DNA of 64,000 bases from the NCBI GenBank assembly GCA_947500385.1, contig CANMSA010000001.1:372001-436000 (forward strand). Direction: 5' to 3'. The position numbers and the translations under genes are program-made. The notes beneath the pieces are model-generated. The model made no database searches and was not told where the DNA came from. It saw only the letters and a list, made by a program, of their open reading frames with translations. The stretch comes from an uncultured Flavobacteriaceae bacterium. Its GTDB lineage: Bacteria; Bacteroidota; Bacteroidia; Flavobacteriales; Flavobacteriaceae. Below are positions 10,501-18,534 of the stretch, piece by piece (within the stretch, counting starts at the first letter, position 1; every line of letters starts with the position of its first letter).

Positions 10501-12626
10501 TCTTCGTCCCCGTCCGGTTCATTCGAATTCGCTTCTTCCGTGTCTAGAATACCATCGTTATCATCGTCTAAATCCAGAGCGTCCACCACCGTATCACCGT
10601 CTGAATCGAAGGCCGAACCATTGATCGTAATCGTTAAGGTTGCCGTATCGACATTGCCTCCGGGCTCTCCAAGTTTCTTATCGTTTAAAGTGTAGGGTAT
10701 TGCATCGGTCAGCGTATTACCGGATAACAGATTGATGACATCTAAATTCGTTGGATCTAAGGTGTAGGTGTAACTACCGTCGCTATTGATAGTAATAAAA
10801 CCATAAGTCATCGCAATTTGTACTCCTACATCACCGGCGTTTCCATTTACCTCACTTACCCGGGGTGCGCTGGTTCCCTGCCAGTTCAGATCAGATACGC
10901 CGGCAATTTGAATACCGTTGTCGGCATCGGTCGCTGCCGGTCCGTAGTTATACGACAATACCAGTTGATCGATCGGCTCATTAAAATAGATGTTTATATT
11001 GCCATGGGCATCCTCCGGAGGTACCGAGCCGGTACCATAAAAGAGGTTATCCCCTACCTGCACGACAGACCCGGATACCTGTGGAATAAAGGATACCGGT
11101 GTCCCGGCCAGCGTTCCATTCACTTCAATCTGATCTTGCCAAGTGGTTCCTTGGGACCAGTCTATATCTGAAAGTGTAAAAGAGAGATTCACCACCGCCC
11201 TGTCAAAATTGATAGTGGTTTCTGTGGGTTGCGAAGGATTTACCGAGCCATCTACGGCATAGTAGAGATAGCCCGTATGCCCCCCGTTGGTAGAGAACCT
11301 GAGTACGGTTTGGTTTTCTCCGGGAATCCCCATCCCATCGGGGTCGGTTGAAGAAAAGCTTACATCTACATCATCAACGGTTCTTGTTTCTCCGTTTATC
11401 GGTTGTAAATTTGCGAATTCGTTCTCCCAAATGAGTTGTGACAATGGCCGATCACCGGTATCAACACCGAAGCCGTCATCGTCATATATCACCGAACCTG
11501 AAGCGGTTGTTCCCGTATACACTGTAACGCTGTTTTCGTTATCGGTCGCTACAGGAAGTTCATCGACCCCATTGATGGTAACTGAAATATATCCATAGTC
11601 GATAAACCCCAATGGATCTTGCACGCCATAAGAGATGATATCCGTAATCGTTTCACCCGTCTCGAGGCCACTGACCGCTATATTTGTCGCATCAACAGTA
11701 TAGGAGTAACTGCCATTTGACTGTACCGTAATGAAGCCATAAGTTGACGCGAACACGCTACCAACTGCCGCACTATAACCGTTCACTTCTGAAATGCTCA
11801 ACGTTTGTGACGGAACGGTTGGGTCGGTGTCATTACCCGCTAAATTTCCGGTAACGGCCCCCGTTGCAGCTGCTGAAATCGTATTCACATCGTCAACCGC
11901 TATTGGAGTGTACCCAACATATATAAGGGTTTGGGCCGATGACGTTCCTTCGGAATCGGTGACGGCAACATTCATGGTTCTATTTCCTTCGGTTGCCCCG
12001 GTAGCCAGTTGATGACCGTAAAGCACATTTACCAAGAAGGTCATAAAATCGGTATCGGGGATGGAACCGCCTGCACTATTTACCACGGTAAATACGCCCA
12101 TTGCCGTATTTGTGACCGTAAGCGTGCTGGTCCCAGCTATAATAGCACTGGAGGCGCCCACGACAGATAGATCGTATACGCCACCCAAAGAGCTATCATT
12201 ACTGTTCAGGATACCTATGAATTCATTTCCAGTATCCACGATGCCCGAATAGGTAAGCGTAGCACTTTGAATGCCTCCACCATCCGAACTTACTGTAAGT
12301 TCAGGATTCATATAGGCCCCCACCGAACCGGGCGTGGGTTCTACCAAGGCAGCATGATCGACACCCGATTCACTTCCGTTTAAATCTAATACCGGAGGCG
12401 CCATCATCGGAAACCGAGGAAAAAAGTTTGGCACACTTGTTCCAAAGGATGTCGCTTTCGCATGCGCCTTTATCCCGGGTTCTTTGAGCTCAGGATCGAC
12501 GGTTTCAATAGGATGGACAAATTGACTTAGCCCCAATAGCAATGTTACTAAAGAAGTACTAAGAAACTTTTTTAAAAATGATACGTACGGAGGGGGAGTT
12601 GTACATTGGCAGTTATTGGTTGTCAT
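4521..12626 (-). CDS. Giant TSP3-repeat adhesin with T9SS type B C-terminal domain
   Basis: A 2701-residue secreted surface protein. A hydrophobic signal segment lies at about residues 18-38. Next come cadherin/VCBS-like modules (about 60-670) containing repeated YGFITxxSxGSYxYTxD strands, then calcium-binding thrombospondin type 3 (TSP3) DxDxDG stretches. Residues 994-2361 are 36 tandem 38-residue repeats, each with one DCDGDG-type calcium loop and two Cys (positions 1 and 18). More TSP3 loops follow. The last ~95 residues are the gliding-motility-associated type B domain (start LMTPDADGINDFFRI, then DIYNRWGVKVF, end SGYLYINR). It is probably exported by T9SS with the adjacent PorP/SprF and held at the cell surface. 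The target surface is unknown. Confidence 0.92.
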   Translation of the reverse strand: MTTNNCQCTTPPPYVSFLKKFLSTSLVTLLLGLSQFVHPIETVDPELKEPGIKAHAKATSFGTSVPNFFPRFPMMAPPVLDLNGSESGVDHAALVEPTPGSVGAYMNPELTVSSDGGGIQSATLTYSGIVDTGNEFIGILNSNDSSLGGVYDLSVVGASSAIIAGTSTLTVTNTAMGVFTVVNSAGGSIPDTDFMTFLVNVLYGHQLATGATEGNRTMNVAVTDSEGTSSAQTLIYVGYTPIAVDDVNTISAAATGAVTGNLAGNDTDPTVPSQTLSISEVNGYSAAVGSVFASTYGFITVQSNGSYSYTVDATNIAVSGLETGETITDIISYGVQDPLGFIDYGYISVTINGVDELPVATDNENSVTVYTGTTASGSVIYDDDGFGVDTGDRPLSQLIWENEFANLQPINGETRTVDDVDVSFSSTDPDGMGIPGENQTVLRFSTNGGHTGYLYYAVDGSVNPSQPTETTINFDRAVVNLSFTLSDIDWSQGTTWQDQIEVNGTLAGTPVSFIPQVSGSVVQVGDNLFYGTGSVPPEDAHGNINIYFNEPIDQLVLSYNYGPAATDADNGIQIAGVSDLNWQGTSAPRVSEVNGNAGDVGVQIAMTYGFITINSDGSYTYTLDPTNLDVINLLSGNTLTDAIPYTLNDKKLGEPGGNVDTATLTITINGSAFDSDGDTVVDALDLDDDNDGILDTEEANSNEPDGDEDGDGIFNWNDTTDDGTGDGSITDYTDSNGDGIPDVYDFDSDGVANHLDLDADNDGIYDVVEAGGTPSTAIGQEGRADDNDDNADNTTSGIPTSAGAGTNPTETTLAIADYLNLDSDGDGCSDANEAHESATADGGDTGTYGTDPATVGSTGLVDGAAYDTGTVLAVTVADTIDQDNDGLVGACELDNDGDGDPNVTDSDPNDPCVYTNFQVLANVTAYWEALDCDGDGVTNAQEVIDSTNPLNLCSFILASATVAPSAVWNSTDCDGDGVINGTEIANSTNPLDACSYFFADVTEPVTSTSDCDGDGVIDGTEVANGTNPKNACSYNVADVTVTITATSDCDEDGVIDATEVANGTDPKDECSYNVADITVTVTSDVDCDGDGVLDATEVANGTDPKDECSYNVVDITEPILAITDCDGDGVIDATEIANGTDPKDECSYNIADITVAITATTDCDGDGVLDATEITNGTDPGDECSYNVADITETITATADCDGDGVLDATEVANGTDPKDECSYNVADITETITATADCDGDGVLDATEVANGTDPKDECSYNVADITETITATADCDEDGVLDATEVANGTDPKDACSYNVADITETITATADCDGDGVLDATEVANGTDPKDNCSYNVADITETITATADCDGDGVLDATEIANGTDPKDECSYNIVDITLTITATADCDGDGVIDATEIANGTDPKDACSYNVADITETITATADCDGDGVIDGTEVANGTDPKDACSYTVADITETITATADCDGDGVLDATEVANGTDPKDACSYNVADITETITATADCDGDGVLDATEIANGTDPKDACSYNVADITETITATADCDDDGVIDATEIANGTDPKDACSYNVADITETITATADCDGDGVLDATEVANGTDPKDACSYNVADITVTITATADCDGDGVLDATEVANGTDPKDACSYNVADITETITATADCDGDGVLDVTEVANGTDPKDNCSYNVADITETITATADCDGDGVLDATEIANGTDPKDECSYNVADITETITATADCDGDGVIDATEIANGTDPKDECSYNVADITETITATADCDGDGVLDATEVANGTDPKDNCSYNVADITETITATADCDGDGVLDATEIANGTDPKDECSYNIADITVAITATADCDGDGVLDATEIANGTDPKDECSYNIADITETITATADCDGDGVIDATEVANGTDPKDACSYNVADITETITATADCDGDGVLDATEVANGTDPKDVCSYNVADITETITATADCDGDGVLDATEIANGTDPKDECSYNIADITVAITATADCDGDGVLDAMEIANGTDPRDECSYNVADITETITATSDCDGDGVLDATEVANGTDPKDACSYNLSDITVAVLSPSDCDGDGVLDAAEVANGTDPKDECSYNVADITVTITATADCDGDGVVDATEIANGTDPKDECSYNVTDITETITATADCDGDGVLDATEVANGTDSKDDCSYNVVDITETITATADCDGDGVIDATEIANGTDPKDECSYSVTDITVTIMATADCDGDGVIDGTEIANGTDPKDSCDYRIDDITETISAIVDCDGDGVINGTEIANGTDPRDACDYNMADITVTITATADCDGDGVTNALEIGNGTDPLDACSYNVADITETITATTDCDGDGVLDATEISDGTDPKDACDFVLASTTATTDAAWKNADCDADGLTNEEEITGIDSAITTADPRGSITNPLDADTDDDGINDGQEAIDTTDPTDPCDSLGGTPPTGISCTEDSDGDGISDEQEVLDATDPLDDCDSIGGTPLPTSDCDNDGLNTSEEETMGTDPNDDDTDDDGIADGQEVVDDTDPLEDCDSINGTPLATSDCDNDGLTNGEEEKLGTDPENVDTDGDSIPDGTETNDNTDPLDPCDSLGGTPPDGIACGIEIENELMTPDADGINDFFRIKNIEQYPDNTVDIYNRWGVKVFSAKGYDNEGNVFNGQSNGRVTIQENNQLPVGVYYFIINYTDDGNTITKSGYLYINR
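5544..9647 (-). repeat. 36 x 114-bp in-frame tandem repeat array
   Basis: From the Cys codon at 9647 to the Cys codon at 5543 is exactly 4104 bp, or 36 units of 114 bp, each coding 38 residues of the form CSYNVADITETITATADC... DGDGVLDATE... NGTDPKD. Central units are almost identical in DNA; units near both ends have diverged. Blocks are also duplicated: an ATEIANGTDPKDE unit followed by a CSYNIADITVAIT unit recurs several times. This points to repeated unequal recombination or gene conversion. The copy number may vary between strains and could be misassembled. Confidence 0.95.
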
Positions 12627-12934
12627 TTGGTATAAATTAATAGGCTAGCATCAAGTAAGATTTTTCTTCATAATTTCGATTGTGAATGTAGGTTTATTCT
12701 TATATTTCAAATATTTTTTGTTGTATATTCCTACAAAAATGATGTGTAGCAGCCAAAAATTGTTGAAGGGAAGTGTGCAGTTCGTCGGACTTTTAATGTA
12801 TTTTATCGAAGATTGTATGTCAGGAATGGGTACTTAGGCCGTACTACGCCACCCTACCTAAGTGCAGGTATTGGTAGTAGCATAAAAAATCTACGAATAG
12901 CAATGGACGTCTCTTAAGGATAAGGAAGGTACCC
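12627..12934. other. Intergenic region upstream of the adhesin gene
   Basis: A 308-bp AT-rich gap between the adhesin start and the stop of the upstream OmpA paralogue. It holds the candidate adhesin promoter (12708-12737) and a weak 7-bp inverted repeat (ACTTAGG at 12832, CCTAAGT at 12857) with no T-run. I see no credible gene and no clear terminator. Confidence 0.5.
12708..12737 (-). promoter_or_regulatory. Candidate promoter of the adhesin operon
   Basis: On the minus strand TTTG (12734-12737), an 18-bp spacer and AATATTTG (12708-12715) approximate the Bacteroidota TTTG-N18/19-TAnnTTTG promoter, with one mismatch in the -7 element. It would leave a leader of about 75 nt before the adhesin ATG. 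Confidence 0.35.
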
Positions 12935-14065
12935 TCAACGGGAAGACAGACGGGTAATGGTAAACTCGACCCGTCTATTCTGTCTGCGTGCTTCTTCGGT
13001 TTCGTTGCCATTAATAGGTCGTGTACCGCCATGGCCTTCCCATATAATACGGTCTTTTGAAACTCCCAATTTCTGAAGGTAATTTGCAACTGCTTGAGCC
13101 CGTTTTGCAGATAAGGTCATATTGTAGGCCTTCGCCCCTACATTATCGGTATGGCCATTAATGGCGATCTGAAGATTCGCATTAGATTTCAGGAGGGTGT
13201 AAACCTTTTGAAGTTCAATACGTGACGATTCCAATAGCATAGAGCGATCAAACTCGAACAATACATTTTTAAAGATATAGCTACGGTCAAGCTCAATATT
13301 CTTGGTTTCTTTGCCATCGGCAATTGCTACCAATTCCATCGCTTCCTTACTTTTATTCGCAGTGGTTACAGAAACCATATCTAGATAATAATAGGCTCCT
13401 TGATGCGCATTCTTTTTGGTTTTGAACAAGCGTGTGCGGGCGTTTTGTTTAAAATTGCCCAGTATCATATAGCGTTCCCCTCCTTTGGCCTGAAATTGCG
13501 TACTTACCAAAATCCAGTCTTTGGTATCAGAATAGAAATTGGTATATCCAATTTCCATGTAGGTATATTTATACCCTTCCTGTTGATACCGCAGTCGCTT
13601 TGAAAGGTATTTTTGCGTATTTATTTTAAGTTCGAAATTTGAAAATAGCACTCCAAACTCTTTTATCGCGGAGTCTGACTTTTCTGCCAAACTAACATAA
13701 AAAGACACTTGATATTTTTTCCCTTTTTCCAAAGGTTTTTGAAGAGGTACTTGTACATATTCTCGATAATCGTCTGGTGCATACACGTACATTCCCGTAT
13801 AGCCATCACCAAAATCGGCAGGTTGCCGGCCCTTAAAATTATCTGGCGTACCCATTGCAGTGCTACAGGCATTAAAATAGTCAGTGGTACCTGAAGTAGG
13901 ACACGACCAAGAAGACACGTTCGTATCGAAAAGCCCCAGCCGTTCGGGACAATCCGCATACAATTCAAAACTCGGATTCTGCACCAAATTTTGAGCGCAT
14001 CCTATATATCCGATACTCAACAAAAAAAGGGAGAGCAATTTCTTAATGTCAAGTGAAACAATCAT
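12935..14065 (-). CDS. OmpA-family protein with N-terminal jelly-roll-like domain
   Basis: A 376-residue exported protein. A signal peptide (ends near GCAQ) is followed by NLVQNPSFELYADCPE and a beta-rich domain (about 25-235) resembling carbohydrate-binding/discoidin-like jelly rolls, then an OmpA C-terminal domain (AINGHTDNVGAKAYN, about 260-372; ends in a QNRRVEFTI motif). It is a tandem paralogue of the next gene upstream; the two share order, the NPSFE start and the PADFGDGY/QAEFGDGY segment. OmpA domains bind peptidoglycan, so it probably displays the N-terminal domain in the periplasm or at the outer membrane. The ligand is unknown. Confidence 0.85.
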   Translation of the reverse strand: MIVSLDIKKLLSLFLLSIGYIGCAQNLVQNPSFELYADCPERLGLFDTNVSSWSCPTSGTTDYFNACSTAMGTPDNFKGRQPADFGDGYTGMYVYAPDDYREYVQVPLQKPLEKGKKYQVSFYVSLAEKSDSAIKEFGVLFSNFELKINTQKYLSKRLRYQQEGYKYTYMEIGYTNFYSDTKDWILVSTQFQAKGGERYMILGNFKQNARTRLFKTKKNAHQGAYYYLDMVSVTTANKSKEAMELVAIADGKETKNIELDRSYIFKNVLFEFDRSMLLESSRIELQKVYTLLKSNANLQIAINGHTDNVGAKAYNMTLSAKRAQAVANYLQKLGVSKDRIIWEGHGGTRPINGNETEEARRQNRRVEFTITRLSSR

Positions 14066-14267
14066 TTAGGGCGTTTTATACCCTTTAAAATTACAATTTA
14101 TGCTTCACCGATTCAAAACTGGCCTCATTGCTTCGTTCAAATACATCTTTTTTGGGATGTTCGGGTACTTCGAAAATACCCTTGTGCTGGTATCAACTTT
14201 TAAACCGGTATTCGGCAAACATCCTTCTGCGGTATCCTATTTTGGCCACAGAAAAGAATTTACACCA

Positions 14268-15392
14268 CTAGTTATCCTCTTCGAAGATCGTTTCGGTTAT
14301 TCTGCTGTCTTTACTTTCAAATGCTCCATTGGAAATCATAAACTCTGCTCTTCTATTTTTCTGTTTCCCGTCTTCTGAAGTATTTTCTGCAATCGGCTGA
14401 TCCCCACCATGGCCTACCCAACGAATCCGATTTTTTGCCAATCCTTTCCCAAGTAAATAGGTCGCGACGGATCTGGCACGTTTCGAAGATAGATCGCGGT
14501 TGTAATTGCTTGACCCGGCATTATCGGTATGGGCATGTATGGTGACGAATAAAGAAGGGTCTTTTCCCAATTGGTCAAATAGTAGATCGAGTTCCTTTTG
14601 GGCCTTTTCGCTTAGTTCATGAACATCGCTTGGAAAAACCACGTGCTCTAAAACATACAGTTTGTTAATCTGGAGATCATTGTGCGGGTACTCTTCCGGT
14701 AATTGTGTTACCGAAACCATGTCCAAATAATAATAGGCAGCACTTTTGACCCCTTTTACGCTGTTTATCTGAGATTTTACGTCATCCCGGAAATTACCGA
14801 TGATCAAATATTGTTCATTTCCCTTTGCCGTAATGGTGGTGGAGACTTGGGTCCACCCAGCTTTGTTCCCAAAATACATCCAATTACGAATCTCCACAAA
14901 ATTTGAATGCTCGTTGCCTCCCAGGTTTCTAAAATACTTGATTACCTTTCTGGTATCTTCCTTTGATTTGGATGAAGAGAACAACACCCCGATATCACGT
15001 AAGGCAAAGTTTGATTTGTCGGCCAAACTCACATAAAAACTGACTTTGTATTTAATTCCTTTTTGCAAGGGCCGTTTTAATTCTCCTTGCAGATATTCTC
15101 GATAGTTGTTCGGGGCGCTTAAGTATAGACCCGCATATCCATCACCAAACTCGGCTTGCTGATATCCATTGAAATTTTTAGGCATCCCCATGGCAACGCT
15201 ACAACGATTAAAGTAGTCTGTGGTGCCATTCGAAGCCCGAGACCAATGCGGGACATCTTCATCAATGTTCCCTAATTCTTCAGGACATTTAGTATGCTCT
15301 TCAAAACTAGGATTTTTCACCAAGTTTTGAGCCTTCAAGCAGTGCGTTAAACTCCATAAAAGTATAGTCAGTACTAGGGGGATTCTATACAT
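14268..15392 (-). CDS. OmpA-family protein, tandem paralogue
   Basis: A 374-residue paralogue of the preceding entry with the same architecture: signal peptide (ends near LKAQ), NLVKNPSFEEHTKCPEE, a beta-rich domain containing FGDGYAGLYLSAPNNYREYL, and an OmpA domain (TIHAHTDNAGSSNYNRDLS; ends KNRRAEFMI). It lies 202 bp upstream of its paralogue on the same strand. The duplication next to the PorP/SprF - OmpA - adhesin module suggests surface-anchoring functions clustered here, but I see no direct functional evidence. Confidence 0.85.
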   Translation of the reverse strand: MYRIPLVLTILLWSLTHCLKAQNLVKNPSFEEHTKCPEELGNIDEDVPHWSRASNGTTDYFNRCSVAMGMPKNFNGYQQAEFGDGYAGLYLSAPNNYREYLQGELKRPLQKGIKYKVSFYVSLADKSNFALRDIGVLFSSSKSKEDTRKVIKYFRNLGGNEHSNFVEIRNWMYFGNKAGWTQVSTTITAKGNEQYLIIGNFRDDVKSQINSVKGVKSAAYYYLDMVSVTQLPEEYPHNDLQINKLYVLEHVVFPSDVHELSEKAQKELDLLFDQLGKDPSLFVTIHAHTDNAGSSNYNRDLSSKRARSVATYLLGKGLAKNRIRWVGHGGDQPIAENTSEDGKQKNRRAEFMISNGAFESKDSRITETIFEEDN

Positions 15393-15611
15393 CTTAAGTT
15401 CAATTTTTTAAGTTTTTTCTTACATTTATTGAGTACTAAACGTTAAATTTTAACATTTATTATATGTATGTATTTCCCGTACGTACCGTTTCACTCTGGT
15501 ACTATTCTATGGTTCAAGGGAGCTCTCGAAGCCTTGCATACCTATCCCATATTGGACAAACGCCCATTCATTTAGCAGAAAAAATGCGAAGGATATGCTA
15601 TCTTGTAGTGT

Positions 15612-16676
15612 CTAAAAGGCGGAATCTGAAATCCGAATATTATCCATCAAAAGGGTTGTTGCCACGGGCGTAGCGGAAATGCCCACTTCAAGGATATTTT
15701 GGAGGCCGTTTGAAGTTTGCAGGTTGATTCCAGTGGTTTGAAGAAGCTGTTCTCCATTTTGCCACAGTTCTATGATACCATCTTGGGTATTACTAAACTT
15801 CAGGTGTACCTTCACCGTAAACCACTCTTTTACCGGTACCGTTGTATCACTATTCGACTCATATTGTAGTTTTGCCCCAAATTTATTGTTCAAGGCTAGT
15901 TTGCCCCCGGTGATGATCACTCTCGGTCCAGGCGATTGTTCAAAAAAAGAGCTTTCAAAATCAACAATGCTATAAGGCATGCCCTCCGCGATGTAATAAT
16001 CCGCTTCATACCAAACATCAGCTCCTTTTGCAAAATAAGCAAGTAACGAACTAAGACTACATTTTGCTGTCACCATATCGGCCGTAGGCGCTACGCTGGT
16101 AAACTGTATTACTTGATTTTCGTCGTTAACGGGATCGTTTGTGATAGCGATACGATTGTCTAAAAAATCACAATTGTCTATCAAGAGACATTCGGAAAGC
16201 GCTACATATTCGGACACGGTTTTGGCCTGCGGACTTTGTAAAGTTAAGTTTGTCCAGAAAAAGTCGGGGTCGGTCGTGTCAAAAAGAAAAAGATCTTTAA
16301 AATCGTTTTTTGATGAGAAATCTTCTAAAAAGTTGTTTTTAACCGCAATTAAATTCGAATCATCAATAAGAAATGTTCCTGATGCATTGGTTTCATAATT
16401 GTTTTCTAAAAAATTGGGATCAAAATACTGCAACTCAAATTGGCAGGCACCCTCTTTTTCAAGATACAGTTCCCCGTTATCATAAATAAAAATTCGATTA
16501 CCTTCCGTATCCGTAGCGAATTCCAGCAAGCCCTCTTGTTCGCAAATAGTAGAAGGTTCGGGAAATTCAATGATTGGTTCTTCTGCATCATTCCCGCAAC
16601 CAAGCAAGATGACCATTAGGGCTATAAACCCCTTTCTCTTTTTAAGCCAGTAAAGCATGTTAGTACATTTTACCAT
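15612..16676 (-). CDS. Lipoprotein with polysaccharide-lyase-like (jelly-roll) domain
   Basis: A 354-residue predicted lipoprotein (lipobox MVILLGC; the ATG at 16658 is an alternative start giving a shorter leader). The N-terminal half has short beta-like repeats (FIYDNGELYLE, GTFLIDDSNLIAVKNN). The C-terminal half (about 165-354) resembles the heparin-lyase-like Polysacc_lyase family: it contains DVWYEADYYIAEG, WFTVKVHLKFSN, GIIELWQNGEQLL and a final LLMDNIRIS strand. It may bind or cleave an acidic polysaccharide, but I could not identify catalytic residues, so binding alone is possible. There is no neighbouring SusC/SusD pair, so it is not an obvious polysaccharide utilisation locus. Confidence 0.6.
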   Translation of the reverse strand: MVKCTNMLYWLKKRKGFIALMVILLGCGNDAEEPIIEFPEPSTICEQEGLLEFATDTEGNRIFIYDNGELYLEKEGACQFELQYFDPNFLENNYETNASGTFLIDDSNLIAVKNNFLEDFSSKNDFKDLFLFDTTDPDFFWTNLTLQSPQAKTVSEYVALSECLLIDNCDFLDNRIAITNDPVNDENQVIQFTSVAPTADMVTAKCSLSSLLAYFAKGADVWYEADYYIAEGMPYSIVDFESSFFEQSPGPRVIITGGKLALNNKFGAKLQYESNSDTTVPVKEWFTVKVHLKFSNTQDGIIELWQNGEQLLQTTGINLQTSNGLQNILEVGISATPVATTLLMDNIRISDSAF

Positions 16677-16760
16677 TACTAAAACGCAAAGTGAAAAGAA
16701 ATATTGAATGAGGTTACTTACGTATCAGGAAGAACCATATCTTTTTACTGAGGTTACCGA

Positions 16761-18512
16761 TCAAAAATCAAACTTATAAGTAGCTCCTCCCAGTACTTGT
16801 AATCCCTGCACCTTGAAATTGGACCATCGTTGGTAGTTATTATTAGCAAGGTTGGCTCCCTTGACAAATACCGATAATTGGTTGCTCAACCGATACCCGA
16901 CATGCGCGTTTGCATCAAAATAACTGTCCAACGTGAGAATAGTGGCCGGAAATTCCGAAAAAATACCGCTTGCAGTAGCAACGGTGGCCACATCTTGGCG
17001 CTCCCCCACAAAAAAGAGGTTGGCGCCCATAAACCACTTTTCCCCTATTTGGTAATCCATAAACAGGTTGGCTGTAATTTCGGGCAAATTCCAGGCGGGT
17101 CGATCTGTTTCTGTTGAATAGCTATTGTATTGTGCGTTCACGCTCATGGTGAAATTGCGGTTGAAGTCCACATTCAGTTCTCCGAAAATTCCCAAGGTTC
17201 GCAAGTCATCGTAAAACACATCGAACGAATTCCCAAAATTATACCCTTCAGGGTCGCCCCTTTCGGCATTCTGCGGATTCAATAAGAACAGTGGTTTTCG
17301 ATTTTCCGCGGTATAGGAACCCTTAATATTATAGCTTAAGTTTGGCAATAATTGTCCGCGGAGTCCAAGGTAGGCGTCGTACTGTTTATCGGTAGGTATG
17401 ATATTCAAGGTAGGCGATACAAAGGGATTGTCCTCTACAAAACCATAATACGAGTTTTGCTTTAATTCCCCTTCGATACCACCATAGGCAATCGCAAATT
17501 CGTTCAAAAGTCGGTACGATGCGGTGACGGCCGGATAAATGTAAAAATTACTTTCGCTTCGTTCACCGTCCAAGCCGTATACCAAACGCACACCAAGGTT
17601 TAAGGACAAGTCGTCACGAAGCATGGTAAGGCTAGGATTGACCCCTATTTGCAGGTTGCTATAATTGATTCCAATCTCATTGGTCGGCAGGTTCAAAGGA
17701 GCGTTTTCAAAACTCCCGTTCACATAATCAACTGCTAGTTTTATTCCAAAAGTTTCATCATTTACCGGAAAATCAAAAGCCGGTTGAAAAACGATTCTGT
17801 TCTCACCAGATTTGGCGCTATCCCAAAACCGACGATACCGTACATCTGCACTTTTAAAATAGGAATCTTCTACATTTAAATGGGCACCTACCTCCGCCCT
17901 GAAATAATTTTGGCGTTCGTCAATAGCTCCTACGGTGGTAGCATCAAAGGTCTCGGGTGGCAAGCCATACCAATTGTACAACTGGTGTTGTGCCCCGATA
18001 TCAAAACCCCAATCAAAATCGCGGTCTCTCTTTTTATAGGAGCCTTCAATTTCAGAATCGGAATACACGTTGTCCAATGCCACTCCCGCAATATCGCCCC
18101 TAGTAGAATTATGGCCCAGGCCCACGGTATAGCCAGACTCCCTGTCGATTGTTCTACTGGTATAAAATTTGGCCATCAGATTTGCCGGATTACCACCGCC
18201 CGCCGATGCATAGGAATTGAAAAGTTCTGGCGGCGGAGATTTCTTGACCGTAGATGCTTTCCCTTTGGCAGGTGTAAATGTGGAAGCCACAGGTACGGAA
18301 AAAATACTGTACTCGATTTCCTTTTTTTGCAGCACAATGGAATCGTTCAAATTGGGCACCGACTTGATTTTGAACGCATCTGAAATGGTTGGTGAATAGG
18401 CCTTCGTAACCGTAACGGTCTCTGTTCCTAAATCTTCTTTCGTCTCTTGGGCATACCCGTTGAAAGCCAGGCCCAAAAAGCATATTATGACTATTAATAA
18501 GTGTTTTCGCAT
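16761..18512 (-). CDS. TonB-dependent-receptor-like outer-membrane barrel
   Basis: A 583-residue outer-membrane beta-barrel. A signal peptide (ends GYAQ) is followed by ETVTVTKAYSPTISDAFKI, resembling the TonB-box/plug start, then antiparallel barrel strands and an aromatic C-terminus (GGATYKFDF; preceded by VFVKGANLANNNYQRW, typical of TonB receptor barrels). At 583 residues it is shorter than usual receptors and the plug appears reduced. It starts 22 bp after the stop of the TPR gene, so the two form an operon. This pairing of a reduced receptor with a ~1000-residue TPR protein is seen in other Flavobacteriia from memory; its substrate is unknown. Confidence 0.75.
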   Translation of the reverse strand: MRKHLLIVIICFLGLAFNGYAQETKEDLGTETVTVTKAYSPTISDAFKIKSVPNLNDSIVLQKKEIEYSIFSVPVASTFTPAKGKASTVKKSPPPELFNSYASAGGGNPANLMAKFYTSRTIDRESGYTVGLGHNSTRGDIAGVALDNVYSDSEIEGSYKKRDRDFDWGFDIGAQHQLYNWYGLPPETFDATTVGAIDERQNYFRAEVGAHLNVEDSYFKSADVRYRRFWDSAKSGENRIVFQPAFDFPVNDETFGIKLAVDYVNGSFENAPLNLPTNEIGINYSNLQIGVNPSLTMLRDDLSLNLGVRLVYGLDGERSESNFYIYPAVTASYRLLNEFAIAYGGIEGELKQNSYYGFVEDNPFVSPTLNIIPTDKQYDAYLGLRGQLLPNLSYNIKGSYTAENRKPLFLLNPQNAERGDPEGYNFGNSFDVFYDDLRTLGIFGELNVDFNRNFTMSVNAQYNSYSTETDRPAWNLPEITANLFMDYQIGEKWFMGANLFFVGERQDVATVATASGIFSEFPATILTLDSYFDANAHVGYRLSNQLSVFVKGANLANNNYQRWSNFKVQGLQVLGGATYKFDF

Positions 18513-18534
18513 AAGGTGTTCTTTTCCTGCTTTT

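Noticed and set aside
15464-15673. A 69-codon plus-strand frame
   Set aside because: It overlaps the end of the minus-strand lipoprotein gene and has no signal peptide, motif or promoter.
16761-18512. SusC of a polysaccharide utilisation locus
   Set aside because: It is too short for SusC, has no SusD partner and pairs with a TPR gene instead.
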